Assembly: GCA_036478895.1 (NCBI GenBank)
Contig: JAZGEV010000011.1
Span: forward strand, 29,191 to 93,190
Direction: 5' to 3'
From: S010-17 sp036478895
Lineage (GTDB): Bacteria > Bacteroidota > Bacteroidia > Flavobacteriales > Flavobacteriaceae
DNA: 64,000 nt
Positions within the stretch are counted from its first letter, which is position 1. Each line of letters starts with the position of its first letter. This document shows positions 43,291-50,873 of the stretch, piece after piece. The translations under genes were made by a program, and so were the position numbers. The notes below the pieces were generated by a model. That model was not told where the DNA came from. It saw only the letters and a list, made by a program, of their open reading frames with translations, and did not search any database.

Positions 43291-43746
43291 ATGAAAATAA
43301 AAGCCACTAGTGTTTTAGACTATTTAAAAAACATTCCAGAAGATCGAAAACCGCATATAGAAAAATTAAGACAAACAATTTTAACTAATTTACCATCAGG
43401 TTTTGAAGAACAATTATCTTATGGTATGCTTGGTTATGTAGTGCCTTTAAAAACTTATCCTTCTGGTTATCATTGTAAGCCAGAACTTCCTTTACCTTTT
43501 ATAAACTTAGCGTCTCAAAAGAATTTTATAGCATTATATCATAGTGGTATTTATGCTAATAAAAAAATTTACGATTGGTTTGTTACAGCTTATCCAAAAC
43601 ACTGTAAGTATAAAATAGATATGGGAAAATGTTGTATTCGTTTTAAAAAAATGGAGGATATTCCGTATGATTTAATAGCAGAATTATTAAAAAAATATAC
43701 TGTAGAAGAATGGATTAATACCTATAAAAAAACACTTAAAAAATAA
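43291..43746 (+). CDS. DUF1801 domain protein
   Basis: 151 residues: an N-terminal VLDYLKNIPEDRKPHIEKLR followed by EEQLSYGMLGYVVPL and the late NFIALYHSGIY / MGKCCIRFKKMEDIP pattern of DUF1801. These are small cytoplasmic proteins related to the YdhG fold, with suggested roles in iron or stress responses but no proven activity. It is convergent with the GNAT gene 2 bp away. Confidence 0.88.
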   Translation: MKIKATSVLDYLKNIPEDRKPHIEKLRQTILTNLPSGFEEQLSYGMLGYVVPLKTYPSGYHCKPELPLPFINLASQKNFIALYHSGIYANKKIYDWFVTAYPKHCKYKIDMGKCCIRFKKMEDIPYDLIAELLKKYTVEEWINTYKKTLKK

Positions 43747-43748
43747 GT

Positions 43749-44282
43749 TTATTTATTAATTACATATAACATTTCGGTTTTTAACCAATGACCATCTTCT
43801 AATTTTGGATGTTCAAATTCACCATCTTTTTTCATTCCAATTTTAAGCATTACTTGTTCAGAATTTTTATTAGCTGGAGCTGTAATAGCAACTATTTTTT
43901 TTAAATTTAAGTAATTAAAACCATATTCTAAACATCGTTTTGCACCTTCGGTTGCAAATCCTTTTCCCCAACTCTCTTTTTGTAAGCGCCAACCAATTTC
44001 TACACAAGGTGTAAAATAAGCTTTAAAACTAGTGTTAATTAACCCTATAAAGCCAATAAATTGATTCGTTTCTAATTCATCAACAGCAAAAAAAGTAAAA
44101 TTATGTTGTTGATAATGATTTTGTAAACGTAAAATTAACGCATCACTATTAATTTTAGTTAAAGTTTTTGGAAAATATGCCATCACATCTTTATCGTTAC
44201 ACATTTTAAAAAATGGTTTTTTATCTGATGTATTCCAGTTTCTAAAACCTAAACGTTTTGATGTAAAAATGTAATTTTCCAT
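43749..44282 (-). CDS. GNAT N-acetyltransferase, RimJ/RimL type
   Basis: 177 residues with TSKRLGFRNWNTSDKKPFFK, IGWRLQKESWGKGFATEGAK (acetyl-CoA binding loop) and NKNSEQVMLKIGMKKDGEFE, all typical of RimJ/L-like transferases that modify protein N-termini or small amines. It is third in the pnuC operon, 8 bp after the kinase gene. Acceptor unknown. Confidence 0.92.
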   Translation of the reverse strand: MENYIFTSKRLGFRNWNTSDKKPFFKMCNDKDVMAYFPKTLTKINSDALILRLQNHYQQHNFTFFAVDELETNQFIGFIGLINTSFKAYFTPCVEIGWRLQKESWGKGFATEGAKRCLEYGFNYLNLKKIVAITAPANKNSEQVMLKIGMKKDGEFEHPKLEDGHWLKTEMLYVINK

Positions 44283-44290
44283 ATTTTTAA

Positions 44291-44938
44291 TTAAAACAAT
44301 AAAGAACTATTATTAGGATTCATAAAATGCATATCAATATCTTCTAAATTATCTGAAAAAGAATTTAAATTATCTTTAGATTTTAATATAATATCAATGG
44401 CTTTAATAGCTTTTTTAAAACGTTTCTCTTTACTACCTTTTAAGAGAATATAATTTTTTTTATGCTCTTTTAAAGCTTTCTCAAAGGCTGTAAACATTTC
44501 TAAACGCATTTCGGGTCTGTCACGTAAATCATCAGCTTCCCAAGGTGTATCTATATAAGTTAATAAATACAAATCATACTCATTTTTTTTAGCTGCTTTA
44601 TCTAATTTTGGATCAACAAAACCACCATAATATTCTTGCGAATAGACTTTAGTTTCAAGCAAATCGGTATCACAAATAAGAATTTTATCGGCTTTTTTAG
44701 CCAAATCATTTTCCAGTTTCATTTGTCCAATAGCAATTGGAATTAAATCGGAATTTTCACATGTTTTACGCGTATTATTCCATTTGTTTTGTAAATAGTC
44801 ACGTGCAAATTCTGGTGCCCATACCGTATTATAATGACGTGCTAGTTGTGTTGAAAGTGTTGTTTTTCCAGTAGATTCTGGTCCAAATAATACAACTTTT
44901 ATAATATTAACTTTTTCTTGTCTAAGATTTTTTTCCAT
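44291..44938 (-). CDS. NadR-like ribosylnicotinamide kinase / AAA ATPase
   Basis: 215 residues. P-loop at the N-terminus (VVLFGPESTGKTTLSTQLA), then APEFARDYL and a LICDTDLLETKVYSQEYYG segment, as in the ribosylnicotinamide kinase domain of NadR; the adenylyltransferase domain of NadR is absent. It should phosphorylate nicotinamide riboside brought in by PnuC. Its start lies 40 bp inside the end of pnuC. The last about 25 residues are non-conserved. Confidence 0.88.
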   Translation of the reverse strand: MEKNLRQEKVNIIKVVLFGPESTGKTTLSTQLARHYNTVWAPEFARDYLQNKWNNTRKTCENSDLIPIAIGQMKLENDLAKKADKILICDTDLLETKVYSQEYYGGFVDPKLDKAAKKNEYDLYLLTYIDTPWEADDLRDRPEMRLEMFTAFEKALKEHKKNYILLKGSKEKRFKKAIKAIDIILKSKDNLNSFSDNLEDIDMHFMNPNNSSLLF

Positions 44939-45612
44939 TGCTGATAACCTAAAATTGCTAAAATTAAAAATACACTATATTGAATGCCTGTAAAACCATA
45001 TCCTTTTACAAAGTATAAAGGTATGGAAACAATATTTGTCACAATCCAAAAAGTCCAATTTTCTATTTTTTTAACTGCCATAAGCCACATTGCTACAAAA
45101 GCAGCTGCAGTTGTAAAGGTATCTAAAAAAGGGACTGCCATTCTAAATTTTTCCAAACTTCCCGATGTTAAATTACTATAAGCGTAATGTATACTTTCGG
45201 TAAAATTTAAGTTATTAGGCATAATATTATAATAACGATAAATAAAAATTACGAAAACTGCTGCTGCTATAAAAATACCAAAAGCACTAATTTTTTCTTT
45301 ATTAGTGGTTCTTGTAATTGCGGTGTGTTCATCATTATCTTTATGTATTATTTTTTGCCACATATACCATCCAAACACACTCATTATGGTATAATAAATA
45401 TTGATGATTAAATCGCCATACAAACTCCATTGCGATAATAAATAAATATAAATTCCTGTACTTATTATACCTGTAGGAAAAACCAAAACGTTTTCTTTTT
45501 TAGCAAATAAAACACTTGCAATACCAAAAGTAGCTGCAATTATTTCTAAAATAATATTAAGTGTAGATGCTGTTTTATAAGGTTCTAAAAAGAAATTTAC
45601 TAACTCATTCAT
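44899..45612 (-). CDS. pnuC: Nicotinamide riboside transporter PnuC
   Basis: A 237-residue transporter of seven helices. Family motifs: SVLFAKKENVLVFPTGIIST, NIYYTIMSVFGWYMWQK, and the C-terminal NWTFWIVTNIVSIPLYFVKG. Facilitates entry of nicotinamide riboside into the cytoplasm, where the kinase encoded next traps it. The region Thr/Ala-rich TAAAFVAMWLMAVKKIEN fits PnuC, and I see no thiamine signal upstream. It heads a three-gene operon with its own canonical promoter. Confidence 0.95.
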   Translation of the reverse strand: MNELVNFFLEPYKTASTLNIILEIIAATFGIASVLFAKKENVLVFPTGIISTGIYIYLLSQWSLYGDLIINIYYTIMSVFGWYMWQKIIHKDNDEHTAITRTTNKEKISAFGIFIAAAVFVIFIYRYYNIMPNNLNFTESIHYAYSNLTSGSLEKFRMAVPFLDTFTTAAAFVAMWLMAVKKIENWTFWIVTNIVSIPLYFVKGYGFTGIQYSVFLILAILGYQQWKKILDKKKLIL

Positions 45613-45616
45613 TGGT

Positions 45617-45649
45617 CAAAGATAATGGAATTTCTTTCATTAATATCAA
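45617..45649 (-). promoter_or_regulatory. Promoter of the pnuC operon, leaderless type
   Basis: On the minus strand TTG (45649-45647), 22-nt spacer, TATCTTTG (45624-45617): a full Bacteroidota promoter. Only 4 nt separate it from the pnuC ATG, so the transcript should start at or beside the start codon. Confidence 0.55.
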
Positions 45650-45730
45650 CTATTTATATAAGTCTAAAGAAGCTCATACTTTATTTAAAAAATACTTTCC
45701 TTTTTAAATAATTTGTAATTAAAAATAAAT

Positions 45731-45756
45731 GTCATTCCTGCGAAAGCAGGAATGAC
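45731..45756. repeat. Palindrome GTCATTCCTGC-GAAA-GCAGGAATGAC
   Basis: An 11-bp perfect stem with GAAA loop, between the pnuC operon promoter and the convergent-side SRPBCC gene. Same unit as at 12786-12847. Confidence 0.8.
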
Positions 45757-45795
45757 TGTAAAAATAAAAGTATGAGTTTTACCCTAAAACAAGTC

Positions 45796-46713
45796 TTAAT
45801 TTTTTTCACTTAATTCCTTCACTTTTTCTGCCCAATTTGTTAAGATCTTTTTTTGTACTTCATAATCATCTAAATAAGGTCCAAAAACCATTTTAACTGT
45901 TGTTTTGGTTGCTTCCTTATTTTCCATTAAAATCAATTTTTCAACATAGTGATGATGCTCTTTTTCAAAATCAATTTGAATGTATTTAAAACCAAAATGA
46001 TCTTGTGCAAATTCTGAGGTTATTTTCCCAGCTTTTAGATATTTAAAATTAAATTTATCTGATGTATTAAAATTCATTTCTAATTTGTTTTCGGGATTAT
46101 AAACGGGTACCAGATCTATTAAATATTCTGGTTTAGTTAGTACTTTCCAAATTGTTTCAGACTTAGCATTAATATTAATATCAAAAGCAACAAAGCGCCC
46201 ATTTTCTATGTTTTTTATCTCTTTATCAGACATAAATTTCACCTCATCAAACCAAGCACTACCATTTCCACCATTTAAATATCTAAAACCTACAATAGAG
46301 TCATTATCAACATTAAGTGCTTGTATGACTATTACAACTTCTTCTTTTTTAGTATTTTGACTATAATAACGAGCAAGTTTTGGCATTTTAATAGCTAAAG
46401 GTTTTGCATTTGGATACGCTTCTTTATCCACAAAAATTAAGGACGTTCCGTTTTGCGTTTCTTTTTTAGTTGCCATTCTACCATTTACAACAGGTACATT
46501 TCCCCAATTTTTTATATCTACTGCTGGAAATCCTCTTAAATTATCTGGACAATACCAACCACCATATCTGTGATTTTCTCTTTGCGTTACAGTCACTATT
46601 TTTTTAGATATTTCTGTTGCCTTTTTATCTTGAGATTTCTTAATAATTTTGTTATTTTTTGTACAAGAAAGTAGTGTAACAAGACTTAATAATAGTATAA
46701 TTTTATATTTCAT
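45796..46713 (-). CDS. SRPBCC-domain lipoprotein
   Basis: 305 residues with a lipoprotein signal (VTLLSC, Cys17). The first half (RENHRYGGWYCPDNLRGFPA, GGNGSAWFDEVKFM) is an unfamiliar conserved part; the second half from about 170 (FVAFDININAKSETIWKVLT) is an SRPBCC/AHSA1-like hydrophobic-pocket domain ending at LTNWAEKVKELS. It could bind a lipid or other hydrophobic ligand in the envelope. It is 11 bp downstream of the serine hydrolase gene, in a three-gene operon. Confidence 0.8.
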   Translation of the reverse strand: MKYKIILLLSLVTLLSCTKNNKIIKKSQDKKATEISKKIVTVTQRENHRYGGWYCPDNLRGFPAVDIKNWGNVPVVNGRMATKKETQNGTSLIFVDKEAYPNAKPLAIKMPKLARYYSQNTKKEEVVIVIQALNVDNDSIVGFRYLNGGNGSAWFDEVKFMSDKEIKNIENGRFVAFDININAKSETIWKVLTKPEYLIDLVPVYNPENKLEMNFNTSDKFNFKYLKAGKITSEFAQDHFGFKYIQIDFEKEHHHYVEKLILMENKEATKTTVKMVFGPYLDDYEVQKKILTNWAEKVKELSEKN

Positions 46714-46724
46714 AATTGTTTTTT

Positions 46725-48713
46725 TTAATATTCAGAATAAGGATTTTGAAGTGTTATTTTATTTAATGTTTGCCATATATCATCACTAAATTCTTTTGGA
46801 GAAAATCTAAAAAGTATGGTGGTTTTATGGTTGTAATTATTTTGAAGTTGCTCTATAGAAACGTTTAATTTTAATGGTTTTTTAGTAATAAAAGAATCGT
46901 ATATTTTTAAATTCCCTAAAAATTTTGAATGCCCTTTTACTTTATTAAGAGTTACAATTGTTTTGGGTAAAAGTTTTCCCTTTTCTTTATTTACAGATTG
47001 TAATAAACCATCAAAATAGGTTTGTAAATCTGTTGTTAATTGTTTATTAGATAATGTAAAATTTTCATCTATTTGCCATACAAAAGCATAAGACCAAAAT
47101 TCTGGACCATCTTCTTTACGCCAACCTTTTGGGAAATGAGCTTCTTCAAAACCTGTATAACTAATCTCTTTTGCAAACCTAATAGGAAATGTAAATACTT
47201 CTTTTCCCCAATTTTCGGTTTTAAGAATAGATATTTCTTTAAATTCCTTTCCTGTTAATTTTTTAAGCATTTTTCTTGCATTATCATTTCTTGTATTTAA
47301 CAGTAATGATTTTTTATAATTTTTTATAGCTGCTGTATTTTTTCCAAGTTTCATTAATGCTTCTGCATAACTATCATATGAATTATCTTTATACGGAAAA
47401 ACTTCAGTACTTAATTTAAAAACTTTAGCAGCATCATTAACCTTTCCTGAATGTAATAATTTATAGCCTTCAATGACCAATTCTTTTTCAGATATATAAT
47501 AATCATCTAAGTCTTTATGCTTTTTGTAAAATTCAATTCCCTTTTCAATTCCTTTTTTTTCTATGGTTTCCATCATAAATTTTGCTAATGGTTTTAATGG
47601 AAAATCATACGATTTATCATTTAAAATAGCTGTAATTCCTTTTGTTATTCCATTAAGAAATGTACGGCTAGTATTATTTAATAAAATAATAGCCGCGTTA
47701 TTTGATTGTATTTTTGTGTATAAAGCACGATAACCAGAAATTCTACCAGAATGACCAACTGTTTCAATTTTTTCTCCTGTATTTCCAATTGATTTTTCTT
47801 TAAATTCCCAACCATAACCATAATATCCACCTTCTTCAGAATCTGCAATATGCTTTTCAAAAATCATATCCAAATATTTTTTTGGTAATAAGGTTTCTGT
47901 ATTTAAAGCTTCGTTCCAAAGGAACATATCTTCAACGGTTGAATAAATTCCACCAGCTGCATAGGCTGTTGATTCGTCTGAATAATCTATATTAAAATAT
48001 TTTCCCCAGTTTTTATTATAGCCCGAAGACATCTTTTTTATTAATGGCCTGTGTTTATAAAACCCAGAATTTTTCATGTGTAAAGGCGTAAAAATCTTAT
48101 CTTTTAAAACCTCTGCATATGTTTTTTTAGTTATAGTTTCAATGAGGTAACCTAAAAGTATGTAGCCAGAATTACTATATAAAAAGCGTTCTCCAGGTAT
48201 AAATTTTAACGGCGCATCTGCAAATTGATTTACCATGTCTTTTGGCTTACTGTATTTTTTTTTATCCTTTGTGCTACGTCCTAAACCTGAGGAATGTGTA
48301 AGTAGATGATGAATTGTTATCTTTCCGCCATTTTCTTTTGGATAGTTTGGTAAATAAGTTGAAATAGGTTTATGTAAATCTAACTTATTTTCAGCAACCA
48401 ATTGCATAATTAATAGTGCAGTAAATTGCTTTGTTATAGAAGCAATCATAAATTTTGTGTCGGTTTGGTTTGAAATTTCCCATTCCATATTAGCTAATCC
48501 GAGACCTTTCTTATAAATAACTTTTCCATTATGTGCAACTAACACAGCACCATTAAAACCGCCATAATCTGAATATAAATTTACAAGTTCATCTATTTTT
48601 TCAGATTTAGATGGTGTTTTTTGTCCACTAGCACAAGAGCTGTTTAATGTAATAATAAACAGTAGAAGTGTGTAAATAAAAATGACTTTAATATGTTCTA
48701 TTGTGTTTAACAT
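46725..48713 (-). CDS. Serine hydrolase (class C beta-lactamase fold) with TPR
   Basis: 662 residues. Probable lipoprotein (Cys27 in LNSSC). The beta-lactamase/transpeptidase-like domain (about 40-370) has the catalytic SxxK (IASITKQFTAL), YSN (FLYSNSGYILLGYL) and HSG (VGHSGRISGYR). Residues 400-490 carry TPR-like helices (SYAEALMKLGKNTAAIKNYK), and the C-terminal 170 residues are an unassigned domain. Family members are D-aminopeptidases, esterases or penicillin-binding enzymes; a real beta-lactamase role is not implied. The start overlaps the stop of the upstream gene by 7 bp. Confidence 0.87.
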   Translation of the reverse strand: MLNTIEHIKVIFIYTLLLFIITLNSSCASGQKTPSKSEKIDELVNLYSDYGGFNGAVLVAHNGKVIYKKGLGLANMEWEISNQTDTKFMIASITKQFTALLIMQLVAENKLDLHKPISTYLPNYPKENGGKITIHHLLTHSSGLGRSTKDKKKYSKPKDMVNQFADAPLKFIPGERFLYSNSGYILLGYLIETITKKTYAEVLKDKIFTPLHMKNSGFYKHRPLIKKMSSGYNKNWGKYFNIDYSDESTAYAAGGIYSTVEDMFLWNEALNTETLLPKKYLDMIFEKHIADSEEGGYYGYGWEFKEKSIGNTGEKIETVGHSGRISGYRALYTKIQSNNAAIILLNNTSRTFLNGITKGITAILNDKSYDFPLKPLAKFMMETIEKKGIEKGIEFYKKHKDLDDYYISEKELVIEGYKLLHSGKVNDAAKVFKLSTEVFPYKDNSYDSYAEALMKLGKNTAAIKNYKKSLLLNTRNDNARKMLKKLTGKEFKEISILKTENWGKEVFTFPIRFAKEISYTGFEEAHFPKGWRKEDGPEFWSYAFVWQIDENFTLSNKQLTTDLQTYFDGLLQSVNKEKGKLLPKTIVTLNKVKGHSKFLGNLKIYDSFITKKPLKLNVSIEQLQNNYNHKTTILFRFSPKEFSDDIWQTLNKITLQNPYSEY

Positions 48714-49243
48714 TTAGCTTCTGTAACAATCATTTTACCATTTTTAAAAGTAATCATAAACGGAATTTGTTCCATAGTACATCGTGGCTCTATAACAAAC
48801 TGAATTCTACCCATAACAAAAAACTCATCTGTAGTTTTTAAATTTAATTCCTGTGTAAAAATTGCATTTTCAAACACATTATTTTCTGGATCTTCAACAT
48901 TAGGAAACGGATCTGTTGTACTTTTTTCTAATTTATTTTCTTGTAACTCTCCTTTAAAAGAAACATCTTTATAACTACCAAAATCCGTATAAAACTTTCC
49001 TTTATAGTCTTTTTTTGTATTTGGAGAAACATAATAACCGCCGTTTTTTAAATCTACAGAAATGACCAAATTAAAGATATTATCTTCTGTTTTTTTGACT
49101 TCAATTTTTAGATTGTATAGCGAATCTGTAATGATTAATGCGTTGTTCTCTTTTATATTTATTTGCTGTGAAGAATCATTTAAATATTCAACACCTATAT
49201 TAAAGGCTAAAAATGTTATAAATAAAGCGATGTATTTTGTCAT
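48707..49243 (-). CDS. Exported protein of unknown function
   Basis: 178 residues with an N-terminal hydrophobic stretch (ALFITFLAFNIGVEYL) that may be a signal peptide or anchor. The mature part is beta-rich (YNLKIEVKKTEDNIFNLVIS, GGYYVSPNTKKDYKGKF) with Cys residues near the end. I weakly see resemblance to the N-terminal domain of DsbD-like proteins but would not rely on it. First gene of the operon with the serine hydrolase; divergent from a membrane winged-helix regulator 153 bp away. Confidence 0.65.
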   Translation of the reverse strand: MTKYIALFITFLAFNIGVEYLNDSSQQINIKENNALIITDSLYNLKIEVKKTEDNIFNLVISVDLKNGGYYVSPNTKKDYKGKFYTDFGSYKDVSFKGELQENKLEKSTTDPFPNVEDPENNVFENAIFTQELNLKTTDEFFVMGRIQFVIEPRCTMEQIPFMITFKNGKMIVTEAKC

Positions 49244-49396
49244 AATATTATTTTTTTGATTTTCTATTTTTTAAGAAACGGATTATTAATTTGATTGTAA
49301 AACTAGTAAAATCAAGTACTGCAATTGTAAAAATAATGTAAAATAAATGTCAATAGTTGTAAAATGTTATATAATTGTCTGTAATTTACAGCAATT

Positions 49397-50254
49397 ATGA
49401 ATAAAAAAACTATTTTAATACTAATAGCTATAAATTTTATAGCTTATTTTATTTTTTCCTTTTCGGATGCCGATGAAAAACAACAGGATTTTACGAGCAC
49501 TGTTAAAGTATCTCTGCGCGATGTTGGTAATCAATTATTATTATCTAACAAAGATTCCACATCATTAGTAATGCCTGTATTATTACTCAATAATAACACA
49601 TACGAACTGGCGTTTCAAAATAAACTTGCTATAGAACCTAATAATTTGGTTGCTATGATAAAAAAAAGTTTAAAAAAAGCAGGCCTTCCAGATAATTATT
49701 TGGTTGAGGTTACCCAATGTAAAGATAAAGAAGTTGCCTATAGCTTTGTTATGAACAATACCGTAGATACTAGTATAATTCCTTGTAAAGGACGCATATT
49801 ACCCAAAAGTTGTTACGTTGTTACCGTAAAATTTATAGAAAAACCAGTATCAAATAATAATAAATATTATTTATTATTATTTAGTTTAAGTACTTTAGCG
49901 CTCTTTTTTTTAATATTAAGAAAAAAGAAAGATACCATAATAGAAGACAATAAAGCACCATACACTGCTATTGGAAATTATAAATTTTATGAAGATGAAA
50001 ATAAATTAATTTTTAAATCAAAAGACATTAAGTTATCAAAAAAAGAAAGTGAACTGTTATCGATTTTTATTACTCACAAAAACAAAATCATTAAACGAGA
50101 CGATTTAATGAAACAAGTTTGGGAAGATCAAGGTGTTTTTGTTGGGAGAAGTTTAGATACCTATATTTCTAAACTTAGAAAAATTCTAAAAGACGATACT
50201 TCTATTAAATTAACCAATGTGCATGGCGTTGGTTATAAATTGGAAGTTAAATAG
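49397..50254 (+). CDS. Membrane-anchored winged-helix regulator with periplasmic sensor
   Basis: 285 residues. Membrane helix 5-22, periplasmic part about 23-155 with two Cys (VTQCKDKEVAY, IPCKGRILPKSCYV), second helix about 158-177 (YYLLLFSLSTLALFFLILRK), and a C-terminal OmpR/PhoB-type winged helix (SKKESELLSIFITHKNKII, GRSLDTYISKLRKIL, VHGVGYKLEV). Thus a ToxR/CadC-like one-component regulator, but with sensor and DNA-binding parts in the reverse order. It is divergent from the SRPBCC/serine-hydrolase operon, which is its likely target. Confidence 0.88.
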   Translation: MNKKTILILIAINFIAYFIFSFSDADEKQQDFTSTVKVSLRDVGNQLLLSNKDSTSLVMPVLLLNNNTYELAFQNKLAIEPNNLVAMIKKSLKKAGLPDNYLVEVTQCKDKEVAYSFVMNNTVDTSIIPCKGRILPKSCYVVTVKFIEKPVSNNNKYYLLLFSLSTLALFFLILRKKKDTIIEDNKAPYTAIGNYKFYEDENKLIFKSKDIKLSKKESELLSIFITHKNKIIKRDDLMKQVWEDQGVFVGRSLDTYISKLRKILKDDTSIKLTNVHGVGYKLEVK

Positions 50255-50289
50255 TAACTTATATTACAATAAAAGACAATTAAATCCTC

Positions 50290-50297
50290 TATTTTTG
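50290..50297 (+). promoter_or_regulatory. Putative -7 box (TATTTTTG) of the cupin gene
   Basis: TAnnTTTG match 24 nt ahead of the cupin ATG at 50322. No -33 TTTG seen. Confidence 0.4.
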
Positions 50298-50321
50298 TAT
50301 ATCAATTTTAAACCTATAAAA

Positions 50322-50660
50322 ATGCACTACACAAATATATTAAAAGACCTTAATTACAACGATGATAAAGTAGCTATTTCGGTACTTTTTGAAACAGAAA
50401 CTACTAAAGAAATTCGTATTTTATTCAAAAAAGGACAAGTAATGAAAAAACATCAAACATCTTTTCCTATTACTGTAACTATGGTAAAAGGCAACTTAGA
50501 TTTTGGTGTAAACAATAAAATCCACACCTTAGTAAAAGGCGATATTGTTTCTTTGGATGCTAGTATGCCTCACGATTTAAAAGCGAATAAAAAATCGATT
50601 GTACGTTTAACTTTAAGTAAACAAGATTCTGTGGAACGTGTTAGAAAAGTGAAGAATTAG
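50322..50660 (+). CDS. Small cupin-domain protein
   Basis: 112 residues; the ATG at 50322 is preferred over an upstream in-frame ATG at 50217, which would lie inside the previous gene. Single cupin barrel: IRILFKKGQVMKKHQTSFPI, VKGNLDFGVNN, LVKGDIVSLDASMPHDLKA. The metal-binding His set appears partly kept (KKHQ, MPHD). Function uncertain; small cupins of this kind occur in many pathways. It lies between the regulator and the trp leader, and shares no obvious pathway with either. Confidence 0.85.
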   Translation: MHYTNILKDLNYNDDKVAISVLFETETTKEIRILFKKGQVMKKHQTSFPITVTMVKGNLDFGVNNKIHTLVKGDIVSLDASMPHDLKANKKSIVRLTLSKQDSVERVRKVKN

Positions 50661-50662
50661 AC

Positions 50663-50691
50663 TTGATTATTAAAAAATTATTATATATTTG
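50663..50691 (+). promoter_or_regulatory. Promoter of the trp leader/trpB unit
   Basis: TTG (50663-50665), 18-nt spacer, TATATTTG (50684-50691), fitting the Bacteroidota consensus. The leader peptide ATG is 19 nt downstream. Confidence 0.6.
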
Positions 50692-50709
50692 AATTCAATT
50701 AAGCATATA

Positions 50710-50769
50710 ATGTACACAACTCAAAATACAAATTGGTGGCAAACAGTAAATTTCTTTAGGGAGACTTAA
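50710..50769 (+). CDS. trpL: trp operon leader peptide (attenuator)
   Basis: A 19-residue ORF, MYTTQNTNWWQTVNFFRET, with two adjacent Trp codons (TGG TGG at 50734-50739) and a stop at 50767-50769. It is followed by a terminator hairpin and then trpB. The arrangement is the hallmark of transcription attenuation by ribosome stalling when tryptophan is short. The peptide itself need have no other role. Confidence 0.88.
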   Translation: MYTTQNTNWWQTVNFFRET

Positions 50770-50829
50770 CTGCTTGTATCATTAATTTATAAATATAAAC
50801 AGCCGTAGGTTTTCCCTACGGTTTTTTTT
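50757..50829 (+). promoter_or_regulatory. Tryptophan attenuator: antiterminator and terminator
   Basis: Terminator stem CCGTAGG (50803-50809) with CCTACGG (50815-50821), then eight T residues. The alternative pairing is TAGGGAGA (50757-50764) with TTTCCCTA (50811-50818), 8 bp with one G:U, which would use up the right arm of the terminator. A ribosome stalled on the Trp codons leaves TAGGGAGA free; one that reaches the stop codon covers it. Read from sequence; the switch itself is inference. Confidence 0.75.
50803..50829 (+). terminator. Attenuation terminator upstream of trpB
   Basis: 7-bp GC-rich stem with 5-nt loop and a T8 tract, 45 bp before the trpB ATG. Confidence 0.88.
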
Positions 50830-50873
50830 ATGCCCAATTTTTAAGAATATTAACCCATTTAAAACAAAAAACA

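Noticed and set aside
45613..45795. TPP or NAD-type riboswitch upstream of pnuC
   Set aside because: The promoter touches the start codon, so there is no leader RNA, and no conserved riboswitch core was seen.
46725..48713. Antibiotic-resistance beta-lactamase
   Set aside because: SxxK, YSN and HSG motifs are common to many class C-fold hydrolases; the size, TPR region and C-terminal domain argue against a dedicated beta-lactamase.
50217..50321. Longer N-terminus for the cupin protein
   Set aside because: It would lie inside the preceding regulator gene and has no family features; the ATG at 50322 follows a plausible promoter.
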